From Burkholderiales bacterium (GTDB taxonomy: Bacteria; Pseudomonadota; Gammaproteobacteria; Burkholderiales; Burkholderiaceae): DNA of 5,241 nucleotides. A program made the translations under genes and the position numbers. Of this stretch, positions 1-5,241 are shown in pieces. Under the pieces are notes generated by a model. It was not told the DNA's origin. It ran no database searches and worked only from the letters and a program-made list of their open reading frames with translations. The DNA is taken from the NCBI GenBank assembly GCA_903643055.1, contig CAHJWV010000491.1:1-5241 (forward strand), in the 5' to 3' direction. The first letter of the stretch is position 1, and each line of letters opens with the position of its first letter.

Positions 1-264
1 GCGAACGTACTGGCTGTCGGTGTAGAGCGTGACATCACAGGTGCGCTTCAAGGACGCCAGCGCCTCGATCACCGCCGTGAGCTCCATGCGGTTGTTGGTG
101 GTCAGTGCCTCGCCACCAAAGAGTTCTTTCTCATGCGCTGCGGTGCTGAGCCAGGCGCCCCAGCCGCCCGGCCCCGGATTGCCCTTGCAGGCCCCGTCGG
201 TGTAAATCGTGACGGCAGGGCGTTGAATGGCAACAGCGGGCGAGTCGGGCGTGGAAGTCGTCAT
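1..264 (-). CDS. rnhA: Ribonuclease HI, N-terminal 88 residues (3' end cut by window edge)
   Basis: RNase HI cleaves the RNA strand of RNA-DNA hybrids in the cytoplasm, removing R-loops and primer remnants. Reading the minus strand from the ATG at 264-262 gives an open frame of 88 codons that runs off the left edge without a stop. The family signature is clear: [18 protein letters not shown] (residues 19-36) holds the first catalytic Asp (D23). [15 protein letters not shown] (55-69) holds the catalytic Glu (E61). LYTDSQYVR (80-88) holds the second catalytic Asp (D83). The fourth acidic residue and the active-site His lie beyond the window. Compared with E. coli RNase HI the N-terminus is about 13 residues longer, with a Thr/Ser/Pro-rich lead; this ATG is the only Met before the first strand. 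The start lies 10 bases after the methyltransferase stop, and the only weak Shine-Dalgarno match (AAGG) lies inside that gene's last codons, so co-transcription and translational coupling are likely. Confidence 0.96.
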   Translation of the reverse strand, partial: MTTSTPDSPAVAIQRPAVTIYTDGACKGNPGPGGWGAWLSTAAHEKELFGGEALTTNNRMELTAVIEALASLKRTCDVTLYTDSQYVR

Positions 265-274
265 GTTCAGGGGG

Positions 275-1153
275 TCACCTTCGGGAGGAATTGGGATGGC
301 GATGGCTCACCGCGGCCGGCGCTGCTTTGGCAGCCATGCGCTGGCGCCGCACCAGGCCCACCAGACGCATGCCACGAACGCGCTTGACGGCAACCAGCAT
401 GTACACCGCGCCAAGCACGGGCCACCAGCGGTCAGCGGTGCGTTCCATCCACTCGAAACGCGCCAGCCAGGGCTCGGATGCCAAAGGAGGACGATAGCAG
501 CCGAAACGCCCCTCCTCCACTTCGAAGCTCAGCAGCCGCAGCCAGTCACGCAGCCGCCAATAGCCGATGAAATCGCCTTCGCTCGGCAGGAACAAGGGCG
601 AGCCCATTCCACTGCCCATGCCGCGTCGCAGTCGGCCGAACTTTTGCCTCAGAGACCACAGACTGGCCGGGTTGAAGCCGACGATCACCACGCGGCCTTC
701 CGGCATCAGCACCCGCTCAACCTCACGCAAAGCCAAGTGCGGGTCTCGCGCCAGCTCCAACGCATGGGGCAGCACGATCAAATCAAGGCTCTGGCTGTCG
801 AATGGCAAGGCATCAAAATCGCATTGCAGCACCGCGCTGCGTCTTGATGCCATTGATACCGATGGAACTTCAAGCGACCGGCCGAACTCCATCGCCACAG
901 CCGATGGCTTCAATGAGTCAGCAGGAGAGTTAGTAGGAAGCGGGCGTTCGGTTTGATCACTGACCAGCCAGCGGTGAGGCATGCGGTTGGCTCGCAGCGC
1001 ATCGAGTTCGGGCAGACCCAATTGAACGGCGTGGAAGCCGAAAATGTCGGCCACACTGCGGTCCATCTGCGCCTGTTCCCAAGCCAGCAGGTAACGGCCG
1101 GGCGGCGTTTCCAGCCATTGGGCCAACCCTTTCATTTCATTCAACTGCGCCAT
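275..1153 (-). CDS. YafS-like class I methyltransferase-fold protein (Methyltransf_11 type), glycine-rich SAM loop not seen
   Basis: The predicted protein has 292 residues when started at the ATG at 1153. The recognisable core is the second half of a SAM-dependent methyltransferase fold: [20 protein letters not shown] (111-130), then [32 protein letters not shown] (131-162), matching the conserved Asp-Leu-Pro-Phe, central-strand and L-PEG-hairpin elements of Methyltransf_11 proteins. The usual N-terminal motif I (acidic-x-G-x-G-x-G) is not visible. In its place are [14 protein letters not shown] (16-29) and [16 protein letters not shown] (39-54). This architecture, the ending [16 protein letters not shown] (243-258) and the position between gloB and rnhA match E. 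coli YafS, whose substrate is not established as far as I know. The last 30 residues are basic and low in complexity. A TTG at 1186 would extend the frame but would run deep into gloB; the ATG at 1135 ([13 protein letters not shown]) is a credible shorter start. Neither ATG has a clear ribosome binding site. Methyl transfer is inferred from fold only. Confidence 0.88.
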   Translation of the reverse strand: MAQLNEMKGLAQWLETPPGRYLLAWEQAQMDRSVADIFGFHAVQLGLPELDALRANRMPHRWLVSDQTERPLPTNSPADSLKPSAVAMEFGRSLEVPSVSMASRRSAVLQCDFDALPFDSQSLDLIVLPHALELARDPHLALREVERVLMPEGRVVIVGFNPASLWSLRQKFGRLRRGMGSGMGSPLFLPSEGDFIGYWRLRDWLRLLSFEVEEGRFGCYRPPLASEPWLARFEWMERTADRWWPVLGAVYMLVAVKRVRGMRLVGLVRRQRMAAKAAPAAVSHRHPNSSRR

Positions 1154-1154
1154 G
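1151..1154. promoter_or_regulatory. Overlapping divergent start codons (CATG) of the methyltransferase gene and gloB
   Basis: The four bases CATG read as ATG on both strands. The ATG at 1152-1154 on the plus strand opens gloB, and the ATG at 1153-1151 on the minus strand opens the methyltransferase frame. If both starts are used there is no intergenic space. Each promoter and ribosome binding site must then lie inside the other gene's first codons. I could not pick out a convincing sigma70 promoter pair on either strand here. If the methyltransferase starts at 1135 instead, 16 bases separate the starts (1136-1151). Confidence 0.6.
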
Positions 1155-1922
1155 GAACTGCTTGCACTGCCCGCCTTCACCGACAACTACATTTGGATGA
1201 TGCACGATGGCCGCCAGGCGCTCGTCGTCGATCCGGGAGAGCCGGCGCCGGTGGAGCGTGTGCTGGATGACCAGGGTCTTGAACTCGCCGGGATTCTAGT
1301 GACCCATCATCATCGCGATCACACCGGTGGCATTGCCGCGCTGCGGCAGCGATTGAAAGGCCCCGTCTACGGCCCGGCCCATGAAGACATTCCGCAGCCA
1401 TTCGAGCCACTCGACGGCGAAGATCAGATCGAGCTGCTGGGATGGCGCTTTCAGGTGATCGATGTGCCGGGCCACACCGCGGGCCACATCGCCTACTTCC
1501 ACCAACCTGCGCAAGGTGCGCCCATCCTGTTCTGCGGCGACACCTTGTTTTCCGGCGGCTGCGGCCGGCTCTTCGAAGGCACGCCAGCACAGATGCACCG
1601 CTCGCTGACGCGGCTTTCGGCCCTGCCCGGGCCGACTCGTGTTTGCTGCGCCCATGAATACACGCTGTCTAACCTAAAGTTCGCCCGCACGGTCGAACCC
1701 CACAATAGCGATCTGCAGACCTACAGCGCGCAATGTGAATCACTGCGTGCACGTGGCGAGCCCACCCTGCCCAGCTCCATCGAACAGGAGCTGCGCATCA
1801 ATCCCTTTTTGCGTTGCGGTCAGGCCGATGTAGCCGAAGTCGCGCTTGCGCAAGGAGCAGCAAGCGAAGACGAGACCGATGTCCTGGCTGCGCTTCGTGA
1901 ATGGAAGAACAATTTCCGATGA
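1152..1922 (+). CDS. gloB: Hydroxyacylglutathione hydrolase (glyoxalase II)
   Basis: GloB is a cytosolic binuclear metallo-beta-lactamase-fold hydrolase. It splits S-D-lactoylglutathione, the product of glyoxalase I, into D-lactate and glutathione, completing methylglyoxal detoxification. The 256-residue length fits the family (251 in E. coli). The metal motif THHHRDH (51-57) supplies H52, H54, D56 and H57. PGHTAGH (106-112) supplies H108, CGDTLFSGGCGRLFEG (128-143) supplies the bridging D130, and CCAHEYT (165-171) supplies H168. Near the C-terminus, LREWKNNFR (248-256) carries R249 and K252, at the positions of the glutathione-contacting Arg and Lys of characterised enzymes. The N-terminus [19 protein letters not shown] matches the family start, which fixes the ATG at 1152 although no good Shine-Dalgarno sequence precedes it. 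The stop overlaps the mltD start (ATGA), so the two genes form an operon. All metal ligands are intact, so the enzyme should be active. Confidence 0.98.
   Translation: MELLALPAFTDNYIWMMHDGRQALVVDPGEPAPVERVLDDQGLELAGILVTHHHRDHTGGIAALRQRLKGPVYGPAHEDIPQPFEPLDGEDQIELLGWRFQVIDVPGHTAGHIAYFHQPAQGAPILFCGDTLFSGGCGRLFEGTPAQMHRSLTRLSALPGPTRVCCAHEYTLSNLKFARTVEPHNSDLQTYSAQCESLRARGEPTLPSSIEQELRINPFLRCGQADVAEVALAQGAASEDETDVLAALREWKNNFR
1903..1907 (+). promoter_or_regulatory. Probable ribosome binding site of mltD, inside gloB
   Basis: GGAAG lies in the last codons of gloB, 11 bases before the ATG at 1919. It favours the start at 1919 over the in-frame ATG at 1901, which has no purine-rich tract upstream and would add six residues ahead of the signal peptide. 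The spacing is a little long, which fits coupling to translation of gloB through the ATGA overlap at 1919-1922. Confidence 0.5.
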
Positions 1923-3502
1923 CTGATTCGAAAAATTTCCGGCGGCCCCTGATCGCAGCGGCCATTACCCTCACGATGCTGCTCGGCGCCTGTTCGACGC
2001 TGGTGGCGCCGCCGGACCAGAGCGCCGACCTGCCGGCCGTCATTGCGGCCTTGCCCGATGCCCCGGCGATGACCGACAGCACATCTGCGGCGCCCGAAGC
2101 TTCAGCCTCGACCCCGATGCAGGCAGCGCCCGTGGGCAGCGAGGCCGATGAGACGCCGTTGGTAGCCAAGCCCATCGACCCCTTGCGGCCTGAAGAATCG
2201 GTCGACCTCGATTCCAAGGTCGCCACGATCGACTTATGGATGAGGCTGCGCCGCGGCTTCGCGATTCCTGATCTCGACACACCCCTCGTGCGCACCGGCG
2301 AGCAGTGGTACGCCACACGGCCTGATTACGTTCAACGCATGACCGATCGCGGCAGCCGCTACCTCTTCCACATCCTCGAAGAAGTCGAGCGGCGCGGTAT
2401 GCCGACCGAGTTGGCGCTGCTGCCGTTTGTCGAAAGCGCATTCAATCCGCAGGCGGTGTCGTCGGCCAAGGCCTCCGGCATGTGGCAGTTCATGCCGGCC
2501 ACCGGCAAGGACTATGAGCTTCGACAAAACATCTTTCGCGACGACCGCCGCGATGTGCTGGCCTCTACCCGCGCCGCACTCGACCACCTCGGCCGCCTGT
2601 ATGCGATCTTCGGCGACTGGCATCTGACGCTGGCGGCCTATAACTGGGGCGAAGGCAATGTGCAGCGCGCCATTTCCCGCAATCAGCGAGCCGGCAAGCC
2701 AATCGACTTCCTCAGCCTGCGCATGCCCGACGAAACCCAGTACTACGTGCCAAAGCTGCAGGCAGTCAAGAACCTGGTGACCCACCCGGAGAACTACAGC
2801 ATTACCTTGCCCGCGCTGGAAAATCACCCGTATTTCCTCAGCGTACCAATCGAGCGCGACATCGACGTTGCACTCGCGATCGAATTGGCCGAAGTACCCA
2901 GCGACGAGTTCTACGTCTTGAACCCGCAGATGAACAAGCCGGTCATCCTTGCCGCCGGCACGCCGCAGATCTTGCTGCCCTATGACAACGCCAGCCTCTT
3001 CGTCAAAAACCTGGCCTCTCACCGCGGGCCGCTGGCCACCTGGACGGCCTGGGTCGCCCCGCGCACGCTGCGCCCGGTCGACGCTGCCCAGCAGGTCGGC
3101 ATGAGCGAGAACGAACTGCGCGAAGTTAACAAGATCCCACCGCGCATGCTGGTGAAGGCCGGCTCAACACTGCTGGTGCCACGTGGTGGCGCGATGCTGA
3201 AAGACGTGTCGCTGCACGTGGCCGACAACGCGGTGATGACGCTGGCGCCCGAAGCCGCACCACCACGCCGCATCAGCCTGCGCGCCAGCAAGGGCGATAC
3301 CGTGGTGACGATCGCCCGCCGTTACCGTGTCACACCCGAGCAAGTCGCGGAATGGAACCACAGGAACTCGGCAGGTGCCTTTCGGCTGGGCGAGCCGGTG
3401 GTCGTGTTCGTGCCCAGAACGGCCAGGCTCGGCGGCGCACGCGCGCACAAGGCACGGGCCGTCAAGAAGCCGGTGCTGAAGAAAAGATCAACGCGCCGCT
3501 GA
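1919..3502 (+). CDS. mltD: Membrane-bound lytic murein transglycosylase D, lipoprotein with LysM repeats
   Basis: MltD cleaves the MurNAc-GlcNAc bond of peptidoglycan to a 1,6-anhydro product and takes part in wall remodelling in the periplasm. The protein has 527 residues. A basic n-region (KNFRR) and a hydrophobic stretch lead to lipobox LGAC with lipidated C25. Residue +2 is Ser, which under the E. coli Lol rule points to the outer membrane. An Ala/Pro/Ser-rich linker follows (about 28-90). The family 1 transglycosylase (SLT) domain spans about 155-290: PFVESAFNP with catalytic E172, GMWQFMP (187-193), AAYNWGEGNV (239-248) and YYVPKLQAVKNLV (275-287). Two C-terminal LysM-like units follow, a divergent one at about 382-422 and a clearer one at about 452-500 (KGDTVVTIARRYRVTPEQVA). 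A Lys/Arg-rich tail of about 27 residues ends the protein. E. coli MltD is shorter (452 residues). The gene overlaps gloB by four bases and ends facing recR. A second in-frame TGA sits at 3512. Confidence 0.97.
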   Translation: MTDSKNFRRPLIAAAITLTMLLGACSTLVAPPDQSADLPAVIAALPDAPAMTDSTSAAPEASASTPMQAAPVGSEADETPLVAKPIDPLRPEESVDLDSKVATIDLWMRLRRGFAIPDLDTPLVRTGEQWYATRPDYVQRMTDRGSRYLFHILEEVERRGMPTELALLPFVESAFNPQAVSSAKASGMWQFMPATGKDYELRQNIFRDDRRDVLASTRAALDHLGRLYAIFGDWHLTLAAYNWGEGNVQRAISRNQRAGKPIDFLSLRMPDETQYYVPKLQAVKNLVTHPENYSITLPALENHPYFLSVPIERDIDVALAIELAEVPSDEFYVLNPQMNKPVILAAGTPQILLPYDNASLFVKNLASHRGPLATWTAWVAPRTLRPVDAAQQVGMSENELREVNKIPPRMLVKAGSTLLVPRGGAMLKDVSLHVADNAVMTLAPEAAPPRRISLRASKGDTVVTIARRYRVTPEQVAEWNHRNSAGAFRLGEPVVVFVPRTARLGGARAHKARAVKKPVLKKRSTRR

Positions 3503-3640
3503 GTTCGCCACTGAGTTCAAGACGGCGCATGGGCTCTCGATGAGGGCTCATGCGCATTCGTGGATCAATGGTCTTTCGGCGCCTGGTCAAGCCAGCCTGT
3601 GTGAACACGACGGCGATTCAGCGGAAGCCATGGGGGCTCT
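3503..3640. other. 138-base spacer between convergent mltD and recR
   Basis: This is the largest gene-free stretch in the window. It holds the hairpin at 3525-3555 and a short direct repeat CTGAGTTC (3499-3506 and 3511-3518) that spans the mltD stop. Downstream of 3560 I see only weak stem candidates (for example CTGG with CCAG around 3584-3597) and no T-rich tract on either strand that would mark a canonical terminator for recR. No small gene is supported here. Confidence 0.7.
3525..3555 (+). terminator. 14-bp hairpin between convergent mltD and recR, candidate transcription end of gloB-mltD
   Basis: GCGCATGGGCTCTC (3525-3538) pairs with GAGGGCTCATGCGC (3542-3555) around a three-base loop GAT. 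All 14 positions pair in plus-strand RNA: twelve are Watson-Crick and two are G-U (3532 with 3548, 3535 with 3545). In minus-strand RNA those two become A-C mismatches, so the structure is stronger on the mltD transcript. It starts 22 bases after the mltD stop. No run of T follows, so it is not a canonical intrinsic terminator. It may act as a terminator without a U tract, as a 3' end stabiliser, or as a barrier between the converging operons. Confidence 0.5.
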
Positions 3641-4237
3641 TCAGCGGCGATCCACCAAGGCGTGGGCGATGGTGCCGAGATCGACGTATTCCAGTTCGCT
3701 GCCGATCGGCACGCCCCGCGCCAGCCGGGTGACACGCAGCGACCGTGCTTTCAAGGCTTCCGCCAGCACATGGGCCGTCGCCTCGCCTTCGGCGGTGAAG
3801 TTGGTCGCGATGATCACTTCATCGACCGTGCCATCGGCAGCGCGGTCCAACAGCGGCTGCAGGCCGATGTCATGGGCGCCGATGCCGTCAAGCGGGCTCA
3901 GCCGCCCCATCAACACGAAATAGAGGCCGCGGTAGCTACCCGTTCGCTCCAGTGCCGCCTGATCGGCTGGCGTCTCGACCACCAGCAGTTGCCGCGTGTC
4001 GCGGGTGTCGTCAAGGCAGGTGCGACAGACTTCGCCTTCGGTGAAGGTATGGCAACGCGTGCAATGGCGAATGTGGTCGACCGCCTGCTGCAACGAGCGT
4101 GCGATGCGCTGCGCGCCTTCGCGGTCATGCTGCAACAAATGAAATGCCATGCGCTGCGCCGACTTCTGGCCGACGCCTGGCAGGCGCCGCAAGGCCTCAA
4201 TCAGGCCTTCGAGAGCCGGCTCACTCATGGACGCCAT
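3641..4237 (-). CDS. recR: Recombination mediator protein RecR
   Basis: RecR works with RecO (and RecF) to load RecA onto SSB-coated single-stranded DNA at gaps in the cytoplasm. The 198-residue protein shows the full family layout. A helix-hairpin-helix comes first ([20 protein letters not shown], 16-35). A four-cysteine zinc finger follows with C59, C62, C71 and C74 (CTRC, then CRTC). The Toprim domain begins near 82 with VVETPAD (86-92) and continues through [10 protein letters not shown] (111-120) and [13 protein letters not shown] (142-154). The C-terminal [12 protein letters not shown] (175-186) is also typical. It ends just after ALVDRR, a few residues shorter than E. coli RecR (201). 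Two in-frame ATGs, at 4237 and 4228, are possible starts (MASMSEP); neither has a strong Shine-Dalgarno sequence, so the start is uncertain by three residues. It is the last gene of a dnaX-ybaB-recR transcription unit, 102 bases after ybaB. Confidence 0.98.
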   Translation of the reverse strand: MASMSEPALEGLIEALRRLPGVGQKSAQRMAFHLLQHDREGAQRIARSLQQAVDHIRHCTRCHTFTEGEVCRTCLDDTRDTRQLLVVETPADQAALERTGSYRGLYFVLMGRLSPLDGIGAHDIGLQPLLDRAADGTVDEVIIATNFTAEGEATAHVLAEALKARSLRVTRLARGVPIGSELEYVDLGTIAHALVDRR

Positions 4238-4339
4238 CGCCTGCCAGCGCAGCCAGGCAAAGGCATGGCGACGGCAGCGCCTTCATGTCAGGCGGAGGTC
4301 GAGAGCGTGCAGTCGCAAGCCGGGAAACGCTCATTGTGT
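4238..4339 (-). other. 102-base spacer between ybaB and recR
   Basis: This spacer lies within an operon whose genes are usually close together. Reading the recR frame upstream from 4237, a TGA appears at 4285-4283 with no ATG, GTG or TTG in between, so recR cannot be extended to fill it. It contains the weak inverted repeat next to the recR start and another five-base-pair stem (CGCCT at 4278-4282 with AGGCG at 4290-4294). I see no small gene and no convincing promoter. Confidence 0.6.
4239..4258 (-). promoter_or_regulatory. Inverted repeat just upstream of the recR start
   Basis: On the minus strand GCCTG and CAGGC (plus positions 4254-4258 and 4239-4243) form a five-base-pair stem around a ten-base loop. 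It ends one base before the ATG at 4237 and ten bases before the ATG at 4228. The 3' arm contains the only purine-rich tract (GGCAGG) near the start, so folding could reduce ribosome access. The stem is short and may be chance in GC-rich DNA. Confidence 0.2.
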
Positions 4340-4666
4340 TCAGAACGGGAACTTCATTCCGGGCGGCAGCGGCATGCCGGCCGTGAGCTTGCCCATTTTC
4401 TGTTGCGACAGTTCCTCGGCGCGGCGCACGCCATCGTTGAACGCGGCAGCCACCAAGTCTTCCAGCATGTCCTTGTCGTCAGCCAGCAGGCTCGGGTCGA
4501 TCACGATGCGTTTGACATCGTGCTTGCAGGTCATCGTCACCTTCACCAGGCCGGCGCCCGACTGGCCTTCGACTTCGATCGTGGCCAGTTCGTCCTGCGC
4601 CTTCTTCAGGTTGTCTTGCATCGCCTGCGCCTGCTTCATCAGGCCGGCGAGTTGGTTCTTCATCAT
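4340..4666 (-). CDS. ybaB: YbaB/EbfC family nucleoid-associated DNA-binding protein
   Basis: YbaB/EbfC proteins are small dimeric DNA-binding proteins associated with the nucleoid; their exact role beside recR and dnaX is unsettled. The 108-residue product matches E. coli YbaB (109) along its length. It has an N-terminal amphipathic, coiled-coil-like helix ([20 protein letters not shown], 9-28), the central [10 protein letters not shown] (34-43), [26 protein letters not shown] (57-82) and the proline-rich end LPPGMKFPF (100-108). The start is ATGATG; the first ATG (4666) has the better spacing to a clear ribosome binding site. The gene begins 15 bases after the dnaX stop, so the two are surely co-transcribed. 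Nothing in the sequence looks broken or unusual. Confidence 0.97.
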   Translation of the reverse strand: MMKNQLAGLMKQAQAMQDNLKKAQDELATIEVEGQSGAGLVKVTMTCKHDVKRIVIDPSLLADDKDMLEDLVAAAFNDGVRRAEELSQQKMGKLTAGMPLPPGMKFPF

Positions 4667-4674
4667 GATGGGGT

Positions 4675-4680
4675 TCCTTC
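4675..4680 (-). promoter_or_regulatory. Ribosome binding site of ybaB
   Basis: GAAGGA on the minus strand lies eight bases before the ATG at 4666. It is the best Shine-Dalgarno match in the window. It fits the first of the two tandem ATGs better than the second, which would be 11 bases away. The site falls in the 15-base gap just after the dnaX stop codon. Confidence 0.75.
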
Positions 4681-4681
4681 T

Positions 4682-5241
4682 TCAGTGAGGTTTGACGGAG
4701 CCGGGCACGATGCGCGCAGTCTTGAACTGCTGCATCAGCGCCTGGACCAAAGGGTCGTTGTGAATGATGTGCTCGGCCTGCTCCTGGCGGCGAATGCGTT
4801 CGGCCGACGCGCGATGCGAGGGCGAATCCAGAGCCACGCCAGCTTCAGTTTCGATCAGCACCGGCTGCTTCAGCCAATCGCTCAACGCGGCCTGCAGCTT
4901 GTCCCGGTGTACGTTGGCGCGCAGCATCTCGCGCTCCAGCCGCAAGCGCCAGATCGGCTTCGGTCCTCCTTCGTCGATGGCCACGCATTCGGATTGCATC
5001 GCCAGCTCGCGCACCAGCGCGCTGATGCTGCCGGCCTCGTTCAACTCGCCGACAACCTGGGCCCAGCGATCGCCGAGTGCGGTCGTGACGCGCGGCACAT
5101 CCTGCTTCAAGGGGCGCAAAGCCACCGTGGCGGTGATCGGCTCGGCCGCAGCAAGAACCGACGCCGATGCCATCGACACCGCTTCAAACTCGCTGCTGAG
5201 CGGCATGGCCAGCGAAGGCGCCTCGTCTTCGAACGGCACAT
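4682..5241 (-). CDS. dnaX: DNA polymerase III subunit tau, C-terminal 185 residues (5' end cut by window edge)
   Basis: DnaX encodes the clamp-loader subunit tau, which links the loader to the polymerase core and to the DnaB helicase. Only the end of the gene is present; the reading frame is open to the right edge with no recognisable start, and the N-terminal ATPase domains lie outside. The first 50 or so visible residues are an Ala/Ser/Pro-rich linker. From GDRWAQVVGELNEAGSISAL (56-75 of the fragment) onward the sequence matches the tau C-terminal domain that binds the polymerase alpha subunit. It continues through IWRLRLEREMLR (97-108), KLQAALSDWLKQPVLIE (114-130) and HIIHNDPLVQALMQQFKTARIVPGSVKPH (157-185). 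Identity rests on this match plus its place directly before ybaB and recR. Any frameshift site for a shorter gamma form would be upstream of the window. The stop lies 15 bases before ybaB. Confidence 0.95.
   Translation of the reverse strand, partial: VPFEDEAPSLAMPLSSEFEAVSMASASVLAAAEPITATVALRPLKQDVPRVTTALGDRWAQVVGELNEAGSISALVRELAMQSECVAIDEGGPKPIWRLRLEREMLRANVHRDKLQAALSDWLKQPVLIETEAGVALDSPSHRASAERIRRQEQAEHIIHNDPLVQALMQQFKTARIVPGSVKPH

Noticed and set aside
227..847. 206-codon plus-strand open frame across the methyltransferase and rnhA region
   Set aside because: It lies antisense to two genes with clear family motifs, and its translation has the Gln/His/Ala-rich make-up typical of shadow frames in GC-rich DNA, with no recognisable domain.
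1154..1186. TTG-initiated N-terminal extension of the methyltransferase (11 extra residues)
   Set aside because: It would overlap the conserved first codons of gloB by about 35 bases, uses a rare start codon, and adds Ser/Ala-rich sequence with no family resemblance.
1901..1918. Upstream ATG for mltD giving six extra residues
   Set aside because: No ribosome binding site precedes it, it adds acidic residues ahead of the signal peptide, and the ATGA overlap at 1919 with a GGAAG tract upstream is the more natural start.
2234..3022. 262-codon minus-strand open frame within mltD
   Set aside because: The opposite strand encodes the intact MltD catalytic domain. The antisense translation shows no known motif and is explained by codon bias at high GC.
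3499..3518. Direct repeat CTGAGTTC spanning the mltD stop as a target-site duplication
   Set aside because: The two eight-base copies are only four bases apart, so nothing is inserted between them. It is more simply a chance repeat, and its only visible effect is a second in-frame TGA.
4278..4294. Five-base-pair stem CGCCT/AGGCG in the ybaB-recR spacer as a terminator
   Set aside because: The stem is short, the loop is seven bases, no T tract follows on either strand, and termination there would separate recR from its operon without support.
1..5241. Search for a novel defence, mobile or RNA-based system
   Set aside because: All seven genes belong to known core families apart from the yafS-like protein of unknown substrate, the spacers are short, and no repeats, att sites, transposase remnants or compositional breaks were seen.

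Overview
The window is high-GC DNA packed with housekeeping genes and reads as a chromosomal core region of a betaproteobacterium, most likely of the order Burkholderiales. This placement is an inference from the wording of the proteins (MltD, YbaB, RecR and tau C-terminus) and from gene order; no ribosomal RNA or other direct marker is present. I see no tRNA, insertion sequence, CRISPR array, phage gene or other mobile DNA. Coding density is very high and no gene-free stretch exceeds 138 bases.

Left block (1-1153, minus strand): a divergent SAM-methyltransferase-fold gene related to E. coli yafS is followed, 10 bases downstream, by rnhA (RNase HI). rnhA is cut by the left edge after 88 codons. 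Middle block (1152-3502, plus strand): gloB (glyoxalase II) and mltD (lipoprotein lytic murein transglycosylase with LysM repeats) overlap by ATGA and form a two-gene operon. The methyltransferase and gloB diverge so tightly that their best start codons overlap inside one CATG. Right block (3641-5241, minus strand): dnaX (C-terminal end of tau only), ybaB/ebfC and recR, in that transcription order. It converges on mltD across a 138-base spacer that carries a strong 14-bp hairpin.

Two conserved neighbourhoods therefore sit back to back. One is the mltD-gloB-yafS-rnhA cluster also known from E. coli; the other is the dnaX-ybaB-recR operon found across many bacteria. Replication and repair functions (RNase HI, tau, YbaB, RecR) flank a metabolite-detoxification gene (GloB) and a cell-wall remodelling gene (MltD). 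No biochemical link between these groups is evident from the sequence.

I found no convincing undescribed system. The points worth a second look are the overlapping divergent start codons, the methyltransferase-like protein without the glycine-rich SAM loop, the strand-asymmetric hairpin between the convergent operons, and the unusual spacer before recR.
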